From Marivivens donghaensis (GTDB lineage Bacteria > Pseudomonadota > Alphaproteobacteria > Rhodobacterales > Rhodobacteraceae), in contig NZ_JAATOP010000004.1 in assembly GCF_011806565.1 (NCBI RefSeq), positions 244,054 through 308,053 on the forward strand: a stretch of DNA of 64,000 nt. The letters run 5' to 3'. A program made the position numbers and the translations under genes. This document shows, one piece after another, positions 8,529 to 17,248 of this stretch. Each line of letters begins with the position of its first letter. The stretch's first letter is position 1. The notes under the pieces are model-generated. The model worked only from the letters and a program-made list of their open reading frames with translations, made no database searches and was not told the DNA's origin.

Positions 8529-9077
8529 GTGGTCGACACAGAAAAGCCGCTGCTTATCAAGCGTTACGCAAGCCGTCGTTTGTACAACACCGAAACCAGC
8601 GACTACGTTACGCTCGAAGATATCGCGACGTTCATCCGTGACGGACGCGAGGTGCAGATTGTCGACCTCAAGTCCGGCGATGATCTGACCCGTCAGTATC
8701 TTCTTCAAATCATTGCAGAACACGAAAGCCGCGGTGAAAGCGTGCTGCCTGTAGATGTGCTGACCGATCTGGTCCGCAGCTACACCAGCTCCGCCTCGAC
8801 CATCGTGCCGCAGTTCCTTGCCGCGTCGTTCGAGATGCTCCGCGAGAGCCAGTCGAAGATGATGGAAAACATGTCGATGACGAACCCGATGACCAAGGTT
8901 CCGGGCTTCGAGGCGCTGCAAGCGCAGCAAGCGGCTTTCTTCAAAGCGATGACCGGCGGAATGATGAACGGCTCTTCCGGTCCCGAGATGGAAACGGGCG
9001 AAGCGCCGTCCGATCTCGACCAGATCAAGAAACAGCTCGCCGAACTTCAGGCCCAGCTTTTGAAGATGGGCAAATAA
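8529..9077 (+). CDS. phaR: PHB synthesis transcriptional repressor PhaR
   Basis: A 182-residue regulator. Residues about 5-65 match the PHA accumulation regulator DNA-binding domain (LLIKRYASRRLYNTETSDYV), followed by the PHB_acc domain (residues about 70-110) and a C-terminal coiled-coil tail (DQIKKQLAELQAQLLKMGK). It binds both the CTGC-N3-GCAG operators and PHB itself. I use GTG at 8529, which has GGGAGG seven bases upstream and places the domain at the N-terminus. It follows the phaP terminator, so it has its own promoter in the 8464-8515 interval. Confidence 0.93.
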   Translation: MVDTEKPLLIKRYASRRLYNTETSDYVTLEDIATFIRDGREVQIVDLKSGDDLTRQYLLQIIAEHESRGESVLPVDVLTDLVRSYTSSASTIVPQFLAASFEMLRESQSKMMENMSMTNPMTKVPGFEALQAQQAAFFKAMTGGMMNGSSGPEMETGEAPSDLDQIKKQLAELQAQLLKMGK

Positions 9078-9107
9078 GCCTTTCGGGCGCCGCATCGGGA
9101 CGAAACC

Positions 9108-10076
9108 ATGGTTGCTTCAGCCGGTCGTATCACCCTTTGGGGCGTCGAAGTCTTCGTCGCAACTGCGGACGAAGCCTCCATTTCGGCAGCAGCGCGGCGG
9201 CTCGGGTCGTCGGCTGCGACCGTCAGCCAGCAGCTCAGCAACCTTGAGACTGCGATCGGCGCTACTCTTCTGAACCGCAACGAACGGCCCATCACGCTCA
9301 CCCAAGCGGGGGAGATGTTCCTTCGGCGTGCGCACACGATCCTGAACGAGGCCGATCAGGCCAAGCAGGAACTCGCGACCGCAGAATACGGCCTGATGCG
9401 CCTGCGGGTCGGGATGATTGAGGACTTTGAAACCGATGTCACGCCGCGCCTTCTGGCCGACATGGCGCAAAGCTGGAGCAACTGCCAGTTCCTGCTGGAA
9501 ACGGGTCCGTCGCACCGTCTGCACGATATGCTCGAACAGCGCGCGCTGGACGTGATCGTTGCCGCCGACGTCGGCCTGCCGTCCGAGGGGATGGAGCAGC
9601 ACCTGCTGATGGAAGAGCCGTTTGTCATCGCCGCGCCTAAAGGGACGCTGCACTCGGGAGATGCGCTGGCCGACCTCAAGGGCCTGCCGATGATCCGCTA
9701 CACGACGCGGCACCACATGGGGCAGGTGATCGCCACGCATCTGGCCCGTCACAATATCAACGAAACGCACCGTTTCGAACTGGATAGTTATCACGCGACG
9801 ATGGCGATGGTGGCGAGCGGGGCAGGGTGGACGATCCTGACGCCGCTGGCGCTGCTTCGTGCGCGTCGGTTCAGCGATCAGATCGACGTTGGGCCGCTGC
9901 CTCTCGCTCCGCTCTCCCGTCAGATTACGCTGCTGGCGCGCCGTGGCCAGCTTAATGAAAAGCCCGCCGAAATTGCCGGCAGGCTTCGCACTTTGTTGTC
10001 CGAACTGGTCGAAGGGCCGGCAATTGCCGCTCACCCTTGGCTCAAAGGCCAGCTCACGGTTTCTCAGGTGCCGTAG
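9108..10076 (+). CDS. LysR-family transcriptional regulator
   Basis: A 322-residue LysR protein. The HTH (ITLWGVEVFVATADEASISA, then AARRLGSSAATVSQQLSNLE) spans residues about 8-65 and the effector-binding domain about 95-300. It lies 30 bp behind phaR in the same direction and may be cotranscribed with it. Its 3' end overlaps the convergent DegT-type aminotransferase gene by 13 bp. No divergent target gene is present, so its regulon cannot be guessed from context. Confidence 0.88.
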   Translation: MVASAGRITLWGVEVFVATADEASISAAARRLGSSAATVSQQLSNLETAIGATLLNRNERPITLTQAGEMFLRRAHTILNEADQAKQELATAEYGLMRLRVGMIEDFETDVTPRLLADMAQSWSNCQFLLETGPSHRLHDMLEQRALDVIVAADVGLPSEGMEQHLLMEEPFVIAAPKGTLHSGDALADLKGLPMIRYTTRHHMGQVIATHLARHNINETHRFELDSYHATMAMVASGAGWTILTPLALLRARRFSDQIDVGPLPLAPLSRQITLLARRGQLNEKPAEIAGRLRTLLSELVEGPAIAAHPWLKGQLTVSQVP

Positions 10077-11251
10077 GCTGCTTCGACGGAGGTCACTTCG
10101 TCGGCTGCGTCGATCAACGTCTGGGCCACGAGGTCGCATTCGTCCAGCGTCAGGCGGGCCGGAAGGCGCACGTCGCAGGCTTTCATCAGCATATTGCGGG
10201 TCATCGGCAGATCGCTCTGACCATCAAGGAACTGCCAGTTCCAGAACGCACGAGCGTTGTCGCGGCTCGATCCGAAGACCTGCACCTTTATGCCGCGCGC
10301 GGCGGAGGCATCGGCGAACGCCTTGATCGTCGCATCATCCATGCCGACCAGATTGAACTGGATCGAGTCCGGTGCACGCACCTCACCCGGCAGCTTGTCG
10401 GGCACCTTCATCCACGGCGACTGGTTCAGGCGGCGCGCAACGTGGTCGTGGTTGCGGCGGCCATCGGCGACGCGGCGCGGGATCTCGGGGATTTGGGCAC
10501 GTACAAGCGCGGCGGACAGGTTGTTGAGGCGGGTATTGTAGAGCGGAAGCTGGTTCTGCCAGCGCTCGAACGCCTCTTTCAGCCCCATGTTTTTCTTCCA
10601 GTTATGCTCATAAGCGCCGGACATGATGACGGCGCGGGCAATCAGATCGGGATCGTCGGTGACCATGATGCCGCCTTCGCCCGCGTTCAGCAGCTTGTAG
10701 CTTTGGAAACTGAAGCAGCCGATCTTGCCGATAGTGCCGATGTTCTTGCCGTTCCACGTGGTGCCGAGCGAGTGGGCGGCATCCTCGATCACAGGGATCC
10801 CGGCAGCGTCACAAGCCGCCATGATCGCGTCCATGTCCGAGGTGTGACCGCGCATGTGGCTGATGATGACCGCCTGAACGGTCGGCAGCTTGGCGTGAAA
10901 ATCATCGAGGTCGATGCGGTAGTTGTCGGCGCACTCGCACAGCACAGGCACGCAATCGGCGTGAACAATCGACGAGGGCACGGCGGCAAAGGTGAAGGCG
11001 GGGATCATCACGCGGCTGTCGCGGGGCAGGCCGAGCGCCTTCAGCGACAGGAACAACGCGGCAGAGCAGGACGCGACCGCGAGGGCGTATTTGGCACCGA
11101 GGAACTCCGCGAACTCCTGCTCCAGCAGCTGCACGGGCGAACCTTCGTTGGTGTAACGGAAAAGGTCGCCGCTCGACAGAATGCGCTGCACTTCTTCGAG
11201 CGCGGCTGCGGGGATGGGTTCTGCGTCGTAAACGTTCGGCGGAAGTGTCAT
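10064..11251 (-). CDS. DegT/DnrJ/EryC1/StrS family PLP-dependent aminotransferase
   Basis: A 395-residue fold-type I PLP enzyme. Support comes from SCSAALFLSLKALGL near residue 60 (cofactor phosphate), VIEDAAHSLG near 155 (Asp to the pyridine N) and the Schiff-base Lys in SFQSYKLLNAGEGG near 183. Family members usually transaminate nucleotide-linked keto sugars or aminocyclitols with glutamate. No sugar-nucleotide or polysaccharide genes surround it, so the substrate is open. It begins 82 bp downstream of the amine-catabolism block on the same strand and could be its last gene or a separate unit. Confidence 0.85.
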   Translation of the reverse strand: MTLPPNVYDAEPIPAAALEEVQRILSSGDLFRYTNEGSPVQLLEQEFAEFLGAKYALAVASCSAALFLSLKALGLPRDSRVMIPAFTFAAVPSSIVHADCVPVLCECADNYRIDLDDFHAKLPTVQAVIISHMRGHTSDMDAIMAACDAAGIPVIEDAAHSLGTTWNGKNIGTIGKIGCFSFQSYKLLNAGEGGIMVTDDPDLIARAVIMSGAYEHNWKKNMGLKEAFERWQNQLPLYNTRLNNLSAALVRAQIPEIPRRVADGRRNHDHVARRLNQSPWMKVPDKLPGEVRAPDSIQFNLVGMDDATIKAFADASAARGIKVQVFGSSRDNARAFWNWQFLDGQSDLPMTRNMLMKACDVRLPARLTLDECDLVAQTLIDAADEVTSVEAAYGT

Positions 11252-11333
11252 ATTCAGAATTCCCGAAAACTCATTTCGGAAAAGCTAACACAGCGTTGGT
11301 AACATTTCTACGAAGGTTTGAATATGTTCGCGG

Positions 11334-12638
11334 TTAACGGCCGATCCGGTCGCGCAGATCGAACGTAAACATGGCGAGCGCAAGTAGCGGACCCTGCCCG
11401 AACGGGCCGAGCGGCAGCGGTGCAACGGGCAGCGTGGTGAGCGTGTCGAAGCGTTCTGCCTGACCCGCGACGGCCTCGGCCATGACCTTACCAGCGAGGC
11501 CCGCGAGCGCGACGCCGTGACCCGAATACCCTCCGATCGACAGGATGTTCGGCGCGAGACGGTTCGCAAAGGGCAGGCGGGACCGCGTGATGCCCAAGGT
11601 GCCGCCCCACGTATAATCGAACCGCTTTGCGGCCAGCTGCGGGAACATGTCGGTCATCCGCTTGTGCAGCGCCTGATCCATGTTCTTGGGGAATTTGCGG
11701 GAGAAATTGGCGCGGCCCCCGAAGAGTAGGCGTTTGTCATCGGACAGGCGGAAATAGTTCACCACCCACGAGGAATCGAACACGGCAAAATCGCGGGCGA
11801 GCACATCGAGCGCCTCTTCGCCGAGCGGCTCGGTCGCGCCGATGAAGCTGTTCACGGGCAGGGTGCGGGCATCGGACGGCGTGTTCAGGCCGCGGATATA
11901 GCCGTTACCTGCGAGGATCACGTGGTCAGCCGTCAGCTGGCCATTCGGCGTGTGGATCACAGCGCGCGGTCCGGTGTCGATGCGCAGTGCCTCTGTCCGT
12001 TCGAAGATCGTCGCACCGGCCTTTTCAGCCTCGCGGGCGAGCGCCAGCACATAGTGCAGCGGATGCACATGACCCGCGTTCATGTCGAGCGTACCGCTTC
12101 GGTAATTTTCGGTCCGGACGATGGCGCGTACGTCACCGGTCGACAGGACGGAGACGCCATGGGTCGGGTAATGCTTGTCGAGGTGGGCGACGTCCTCTTG
12201 GAAATCGGTCAGATCGCCGGAGCTATCACCGTGAACAATGCCGGGTTTGAAGCCAGCCTCGGGCGCATGTGCGGCGCAGAAATCGCGGACCATGAACGCC
12301 GCTTCCTGGCTCATTGCCCAGAGAGCTTTGGCATTGTCGAAGCCGACGCGCTTTTCTAGCCAGCGTTGGCCCTGATTGAAGTCGCTGCCGACCTGTCCTC
12401 CATTGCGTCCCGAAGCGCCCCAGCCCGCGCGGTGCGCCTCGATCACGGTCACACCGAAACCCCGCCGTGCCAGCTCTAGCGCGGCCCAGAGGCCAGTGAA
12501 GCCTGCGCCGACGATAGCGACATCGGTCTTGCGCATACCCTTGAGCGACGGGCGCTCGGGCGCAAGTGCTGCAGTCGCCGTGTAGTAGGACGACGGGAAC
12601 GTCGCGACGGGGTCGTTTGCGTAGAGCGGGTTGGTCAT
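11334..12638 (-). CDS. puuB: FAD-dependent oxidoreductase, PuuB-like (gamma-glutamyl-amine oxidase type)
   Basis: A 434-residue DAO-family flavoprotein. The FAD-binding GxGxxG is in DVAIVGAGFTGLWAALELA (residues about 39-57), followed by WGASGRNGGQ, a signature shared with PuuB/OrdL oxidases. The C-terminal FAD motif is GGYSGHGVALAGLAGK. In the Puu pathway this enzyme oxidises gamma-glutamylputrescine to the aldehyde. Its ATG overlaps the stop of the upstream 74-residue gene by four bases, and the ligase gene lies just before that, so all three are translated as a coupled unit. The exact amine is not determined by sequence. Confidence 0.8.
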   Translation of the reverse strand: MTNPLYANDPVATFPSSYYTATAALAPERPSLKGMRKTDVAIVGAGFTGLWAALELARRGFGVTVIEAHRAGWGASGRNGGQVGSDFNQGQRWLEKRVGFDNAKALWAMSQEAAFMVRDFCAAHAPEAGFKPGIVHGDSSGDLTDFQEDVAHLDKHYPTHGVSVLSTGDVRAIVRTENYRSGTLDMNAGHVHPLHYVLALAREAEKAGATIFERTEALRIDTGPRAVIHTPNGQLTADHVILAGNGYIRGLNTPSDARTLPVNSFIGATEPLGEEALDVLARDFAVFDSSWVVNYFRLSDDKRLLFGGRANFSRKFPKNMDQALHKRMTDMFPQLAAKRFDYTWGGTLGITRSRLPFANRLAPNILSIGGYSGHGVALAGLAGKVMAEAVAGQAERFDTLTTLPVAPLPLGPFGQGPLLALAMFTFDLRDRIGR

Positions 12639-12859
12639 TCGCTCGCTTCCGGTTTGACGACAAACTGCTGAGCCTTCACCTGCTGCGCGTCATCCGTTTT
12701 CGGATCGGGGCGATGGGCGACCACGCCATCAAGCGAGGCCGCGCCTTTCATCGATTTGAAGCCCGCTGCCTTGCGCGCCTGACCGCCGTGGCTCTTCATC
12801 CCATTGGACAGACCAACGGGTTTCACGATCTTGGTCGGGCGGCGCGGCGGCATTGGCAT
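12635..12859 (-). CDS. Uncharacterised 74-residue basic protein coupled between ligase and oxidase
   Basis: The frame begins MPMPPRRPTKIVKPVG and ends VKPEASE. It is rich in Lys, Arg, Gly and Pro, has no membrane segment and I recognise no domain. The start ATG overlaps the ligase stop as TGATG, and its own stop overlaps the oxidase start as ATGA, so ribosomes would pass through all three. That exact double coupling, with no spare bases, is strong evidence that it is translated. It could be a small accessory or regulatory partner of the gamma-glutamylation enzymes (speculation). Confidence 0.7.
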   Translation of the reverse strand: MPMPPRRPTKIVKPVGLSNGMKSHGGQARKAAGFKSMKGAASLDGVVAHRPDPKTDDAQQVKAQQFVVKPEASE

Positions 12860-14217
12860 CAGACGTTCAGAAGCAGATGTTCGCGTTCCCACGGGCTGAT
12901 GACCTGAAGGAATTCTTCGTACTCGGAGCGCTTCACGATCGAATAGACGCGCGCGAATTCCGGCCCCAAGATGTCGTGCAGCTTGGTCGCCTCGTCAAAG
13001 ATGTCGAGCGCCGCGCCGATATCGCGCGGGATGTCCTCGTCGCCTTCGTAGGCGTCGCCCTTGAACGACGGACCTGCGCGCTTTTCTTCCATGAGGCCGA
13101 GGTAGCCGCACGCCAGCGATGCCGCGATGCCGAGGTAGGGGTTGCAATCCATACCCGCGAGGCGGTTTTCAACGCGGCGCGCAGCAGGACCCGACAGCGG
13201 GACGCGGATACCGGTCGTGCGGTTATCACGGCCCCAAGCGAGGTTGATCGGCGCGGCGTGGTCGCGCACGTAGCGGCGGTAGCTATTCACGTAAGGCGCA
13301 AGGACCGCGATGGCCGAGGGCAGGTGCGTCTGCAGGCCGCCGATGAAGTGGAAGAACGCGTCAGTTTCGCCGCCCGCAGGGCCGGAGAAAATGTTCTGGC
13401 CGGTATCGATGTCGAGCACCGAGTGGTGGATGTGCATCGCGCTTCCCGGCTCATCGGCAATCGGCTTGGCCATGAAGGTGGCAAAGCAGTTGTGGCGCAG
13501 GGCGGCTTCGCGGATCAGGCGCTTGAAGAAGAACACTTCGTCCGCCAGCTTTACCGGATCGCCGTGGCGGAGGTTAATCTCCAGCTGGCCAGCACCGCCT
13601 TCCTGCGTGATGCCGTCGATCTCGAAGCCTTGGGCTTCAGCAAAGTCGTAGATGTCATCTATCACGGGGCCGAATTCGTCGACAGCCGTCATCGAGTATG
13701 CCTGACGCGCCGCAGCCGGACGGCCCGAGCGGCCCATCATCGGTTCGATATTCTTGGCGGGATCAAGGTTGCGGGCCACGAGGAAGAATTCCATCTCGGG
13801 CGCGACAACGGGCTCCCAGCCCTGCTTGCGATAGAGGTCCACAACGCGCGACAGCACGTTGCGCGGCGCGTAGGGGATCGGCTTGCCTTTGCGGTCGTAA
13901 GCGTCGTGGATCACCTGAAGCGTCCAGTCACCCGTCCAAGGCGCAGCGGTCGCGGTGGACATATCGGGGCGCAGGATCATGTCCCGCTCGATAAAACCTT
14001 CGTCGCCGGCCGCATCGCCCCATTCACCGGTGATGGTCTGGTAGAAAATGCTGTCGGGCAGGTGGAAGTATTCCTGCTTGCCGAACTTGCTGGCAGGCAC
14101 GGCCTTACCGCGGGCAATGCCCGGCATGTCGGCGATGATGCACTCGACTTCGTCTAGGCGGCGATCGTTAAGGAATTCGCGGGCTGCTTCGGGGAGGTTT
14201 TCGGTCCAGTCGCTCAT
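12859..14217 (-). CDS. puuA: Glutamine synthetase family ligase, PuuA-like
   Basis: A 452-residue GS-type ATP-dependent ligase. The N-terminal beta-grasp region includes ECIIADMPGIARGKAVPASK. The catalytic domain has EMEFFLVARN (metal Glu), GAGQLEINLRHGDP, AMHIHHSV (ATP/metal His), NSYRRYVRDHAAPINLAWG and the Arg-rich GIRVPLSGPAARRVENR. The missing adenylylation-site tail and divergence from GlnA point to a gamma-glutamyl-amine synthetase such as PuuA rather than true glutamine synthesis. It lies in the middle of a coupled run (overlaps of 4 bp upstream and 1 bp downstream). Amine specificity is inferred only from neighbours. Confidence 0.83.
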   Translation of the reverse strand: MSDWTENLPEAAREFLNDRRLDEVECIIADMPGIARGKAVPASKFGKQEYFHLPDSIFYQTITGEWGDAAGDEGFIERDMILRPDMSTATAAPWTGDWTLQVIHDAYDRKGKPIPYAPRNVLSRVVDLYRKQGWEPVVAPEMEFFLVARNLDPAKNIEPMMGRSGRPAAARQAYSMTAVDEFGPVIDDIYDFAEAQGFEIDGITQEGGAGQLEINLRHGDPVKLADEVFFFKRLIREAALRHNCFATFMAKPIADEPGSAMHIHHSVLDIDTGQNIFSGPAGGETDAFFHFIGGLQTHLPSAIAVLAPYVNSYRRYVRDHAAPINLAWGRDNRTTGIRVPLSGPAARRVENRLAGMDCNPYLGIAASLACGYLGLMEEKRAGPSFKGDAYEGDEDIPRDIGAALDIFDEATKLHDILGPEFARVYSIVKRSEYEEFLQVISPWEREHLLLNV

Positions 14218-14900
14218 GATGCGTGGTTCCTTTCTTTGAAGAAGGCGCCGATCCTGCGGGCCATCAAATCCTTATGGACGGGTTCGCCAACCTGCGCGAC
14301 CGCCTCGTCCAATAGTTGGTCCGGCACAACGCCGCGTCCACGTGTTTCGGCGAGCTGTTTGACAAAGCTGCCTTCGAACTCGGGGTGGGCTTGGACCGTG
14401 AAAATGTCATTGCCGTAAACAAGCGCGGCGTATTCGCAAAAATCGGAGGTGCCGCAAACCTGCGCGGTGTCCGGAAGGACCGAAACCTGGTCCTGATGCC
14501 ATGCGTTCATGGTGATTTCTTCGTCACCGAACTTGTAGGTCTGTCGACCGACCGACCAGCCGTGCGGGTGCTTGACCACGGTGCCGCCCATTGCCTGCGC
14601 GATGATCTGGTGGCCGAAGCAGATGCCGACCATTGGCACCTTAGCCGCATAGGTATCGCGGATGAACTGTTCGAGCGGCTTGATGAACGGCAGGTCTTCG
14701 TAAGCGCCGTGGCGCGAGCCGGTCAGGATAAAGCCGTCGGCGGCGTGGGGACCCTCGGGAAAATCGAGGTCCACCACGTTCCAAGTCTCGTATTCGAAAC
14801 CTTCGTTCGCCAGCAGCTTTTGGAAAAAGGTGTCGTAGTCTCCGGTTTCAGCGATGAGCGCATCCGGTGCGTGGCCGGTCTGCAGAATGCCGATTTTCAT
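14214..14900 (-). CDS. Class I glutamine amidotransferase-like hydrolase (PuuD/GuaA-N type)
   Basis: A 228-residue stand-alone GATase1 domain with the nucleophile elbow GICFGHQ (Cys near residue 95) and the His/Glu pair in VQAHPEFEG near 170. The oxyanion region is in FILTGSRHGAYED. In Puu-type pathways a class I amidotransferase-fold hydrolase releases glutamate from the gamma-glutamyl intermediate (PuuD); this protein is closer in motif layout to GMP-synthase-like GATases, so I leave the symbol empty. It overlaps the downstream ligase by four bases and follows the other ligase gene after 28 bp. Confidence 0.8.
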   Translation of the reverse strand: MKIGILQTGHAPDALIAETGDYDTFFQKLLANEGFEYETWNVVDLDFPEGPHAADGFILTGSRHGAYEDLPFIKPLEQFIRDTYAAKVPMVGICFGHQIIAQAMGGTVVKHPHGWSVGRQTYKFGDEEITMNAWHQDQVSVLPDTAQVCGTSDFCEYAALVYGNDIFTVQAHPEFEGSFVKQLAETRGRGVVPDQLLDEAVAQVGEPVHKDLMARRIGAFFKERNHAS

Positions 14901-14928
14901 GTGTCACCAATGGGCGGCCCGATGGAGG

Positions 14929-16260
14929 TCAGACCGTATCAAGATAGAGTTCGAGTTTTTCCTCGTCCGACAATTCGTCGAGGTAGAGCAGTTCCTGCCG
15001 CTTAGTCATAACAAGGTTATCGATCAAGAGACGCGGGAAAATACGTTCAGCGAGGAAACTATGCTCGAAACGGTCGATCGCCAGTTCCCACGTGTCGGGA
15101 ATCTGCGCCATCTCCTGTTCGTAGGCATTGCCGCTGATCGGCGGGGGCGGGGTCATCTGGTCTTCGATCCCGGTGAGGGCCGAACCCAGCACAGCCGCGA
15201 GGAACAGATACGGGTTCACATCGCCGCCCGCGACGCGGTGTTCGATACGGCGCGCGGCAAGGCTGCCACCCGGAACGCGGATCGACGCGGTGCGGTTTTC
15301 ATAGGCCCAGCAGATGCCGGTCGGCGCATGGCTTTCGGGCACGAGGCGTTCGTAGCTGTTGTCGTGCGGTGCAAAGCACAGCGCAAGGTCGGGAATACCG
15401 CGCAGACAGCCGGCGATGGCCTGACGCAGTTCCTCGGTGCCTTCGAACGAGCCGTCGGCAAAGATATTCTTCCCGTCCTCATCAAGGACCGAGAAGTGGA
15501 CGTGCAGACCGTTGCCCGCGTAATCCTCGTAGGGCTTTGCCATGAATGACGCAGCCATGTCGTGCTTACGTGCAAGACCGCGTACCAGCATCTTGAAGAG
15601 GTAGGCGTCGTCCGCAGCCTTCAGTGCGTCTTCGACATGGACGAGGTTCATCTCGAACTGGCCGAGGCCAACCTCGGACGTTGCCGCCTCGGTCTCGATA
15701 TCCATCGCCTCGCAGGCGTCGTAGAGATCGTTGAAGAAATTATCGAAGGCGTCCAGCGCGCGGAGCGACAGGATCTCTGCACCAGGGCGGCGTTTGCCGG
15801 AACGGGGACTTTTCGGCTGTTGGATTTCCTTGCCGGAGTCGTCAATGAGGTAGAACTCCATCTCGAATGCGACGACAGGGGTCCAGCCGCGCGCCTTGAA
15901 GCGGTCGACAACGCGGGCCAGCGCGTGACGCGGGTCGCCGTCGAAGGGCGTGCCTTCTTCGGTGTACATCCACATCGGCAGCAGGGCCGAGGGGGTCGCC
16001 AGCCAAGGCATCGGTACATAGCCGCGCTCTGTCGGGCGGAGAACGCCGTCGGGGTCACCGACTTCGAACACCAGCGGGCTGTCTTCCACGTCTTCACCCC
16101 AGATATCGAGGTTCAGAACGGAGAGCGGGAAGCGCATCCCATCTTTTTCGATTTTACGGGCAAATCGGACCGGAACGCGCTTACCGCGCGCCTGTCCGTT
16201 TAGATCCGCAGCGCCCGCACGAATGCTGCGAACATGCGAATTCTCATCAAGCCAAGTCAT
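14929..16260 (-). CDS. Second glutamine synthetase family ligase (gamma-glutamyl-amine synthetase-like)
   Basis: A 443-residue GS-family protein, a paralogue of the ligase at 12859. Motifs are EMEFYLIDDSGKEI, VGLGQFEMNLVHVED, LHVHFSVLDEDGKNI and NSYERLVPESHAPTGICWAY, then ENRTASIRVPG. The start at 16260 (MTWLDENSHVR) follows GGTGGAAGG; the frame is open 18 codons further up but without a site. Two ligases in one operon may act on different amines or form a heteromer (inference). About 180 bp upstream without a gene contains two copies of a TTTGATC dyad, likely the control region of the catabolic half of the cluster. Confidence 0.82.
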   Translation of the reverse strand: MTWLDENSHVRSIRAGAADLNGQARGKRVPVRFARKIEKDGMRFPLSVLNLDIWGEDVEDSPLVFEVGDPDGVLRPTERGYVPMPWLATPSALLPMWMYTEEGTPFDGDPRHALARVVDRFKARGWTPVVAFEMEFYLIDDSGKEIQQPKSPRSGKRRPGAEILSLRALDAFDNFFNDLYDACEAMDIETEAATSEVGLGQFEMNLVHVEDALKAADDAYLFKMLVRGLARKHDMAASFMAKPYEDYAGNGLHVHFSVLDEDGKNIFADGSFEGTEELRQAIAGCLRGIPDLALCFAPHDNSYERLVPESHAPTGICWAYENRTASIRVPGGSLAARRIEHRVAGGDVNPYLFLAAVLGSALTGIEDQMTPPPPISGNAYEQEMAQIPDTWELAIDRFEHSFLAERIFPRLLIDNLVMTKRQELLYLDELSDEEKLELYLDTV

Positions 16261-16367
16261 ACCTTCCACCCCAAGCGGGCTGCGGCCCCAGTGGAAAGTG
16301 CTGATACTGCACACCTGACGAATGCGGGTTCCGCATGAACACCGCCGACGTGGTCCGAACCTGGGCC

Positions 16368-16438
16368 TTTGATCCTATATGATCACTCTGTCGATCGGGT
16401 GTTTTCGCACCGTCGAAAAATTTGATCATAAATTGATC
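16368..16438. promoter_or_regulatory. Paired TTTGATC dyads: candidate operator for the ligase operon
   Basis: TTTGATCCTATATGATCA at 16368-16385 and TTTGATCATAAATTGATC at 16421-16438 share the plan TTTGATC-N-TA-N-AT-GATC and lie 53 bp apart, start to start. The spacing is five helical turns, which suits cooperative binding of a dimeric regulator. They are upstream of the ligase start at 16260, in the only sizeable gap between transporter and enzyme genes. The cognate regulator is unknown. Confidence 0.4.
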
Positions 16439-16441
16439 TTA

Positions 16442-17248
16442 TTACCGTATCAGATTAAACCGCAAGCGAATTTTCTGGCGACTTTCCTGCGGCATGTGCT
16501 TGTTCAGCCGCCTGTTTACCAGGCCGAAGATGCCGATCACGGTGAGCGTCAGCAGCACGAAGAAGCCCGCAAGGATCGGGTAGGGGACGAACGGGTTGAA
16601 CGTCTTGTCCGCAAAGTAGTTCGCGTAATAGAGCGCGTCTCCGTTCTGGCGCATTGCGGGAAAGCCCGAGAAGAACACCAGCGTTGTCGCGTGGAACAGG
16701 AAGATCGCTTCGTTCGTGTAGGCGGGCCATGCAAGGCGCAGCATCGTCGGGAAGGTGATGCGGCGGAAACGGGTCCAGCCGCGCATCCCGTAGGCGTCTG
16801 CCGCTTCGATATCGCCCTTCGGGATCGAGCGGAGCGCGCCGTAGAAAATTTCGGCCGAGTAGGCGGCCGTGTTCAGGAACAGCACCACGAGCGCGCCGAG
16901 CCATGCCGAGCTGAACGGCGAAAAGAACGGTGAGACGCCCTTGAGAGCCAGAAACGCGAAGTAGGCAAAGAAGAACTGGATGAACAGCGGCGAGCCGCGG
17001 AAGAACAGGATGAACGTATTCGCCAGCTTTCGCAGGATGACGTTGTCGCCTGCCTTGGCGACGGCGGTCGCCACAGCGAGGAAGAAGCCGAGCACTAGTG
17101 CGATCGCACCGAAGTAGATGTTCCACAGCATGCCCGAGCCGATCAGCACGACCTGCTTGCAGACGGTGAAGTCGTCGCGGGGCAGGAGGCGTTCGCCGAT
17201 GCCGATACTGCGCAGACCGTAGTCTTGAATGATGTCCCAGCAGCTCAT
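16442..17248 (-). CDS. Polar amino-acid ABC transporter permease (HisM-like)
   Basis: A 268-residue permease of the His/Glu/Gln/Arg family with about five membrane helices. The EAA loop that contacts the ATPase is in EAADAYGMRGWTRFRRITFP. It overlaps the other permease by one base (stop/start TAATG-type junction at 17248), so the two form a heterodimeric channel. Compared with the minimal family length of about 220 residues, it has an N-terminal extension (ISCWDIIQDYGL-like stretch) before the first helix. Confidence 0.9.
   Translation of the reverse strand: MSCWDIIQDYGLRSIGIGERLLPRDDFTVCKQVVLIGSGMLWNIYFGAIALVLGFFLAVATAVAKAGDNVILRKLANTFILFFRGSPLFIQFFFAYFAFLALKGVSPFFSPFSSAWLGALVVLFLNTAAYSAEIFYGALRSIPKGDIEAADAYGMRGWTRFRRITFPTMLRLAWPAYTNEAIFLFHATTLVFFSGFPAMRQNGDALYYANYFADKTFNPFVPYPILAGFFVLLTLTVIGIFGLVNRRLNKHMPQESRQKIRLRFNLIR

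Noticed and set aside
12853..14157. 434-codon frame opposite the PuuA-like ligase
   Set aside because: Antisense shadow; no start site or recognisable sequence.
16368..16438. FNR/FnrL boxes (TTGAT-N4-ATCAA)
   Set aside because: The half-sites are spaced wrongly for FNR in both copies.
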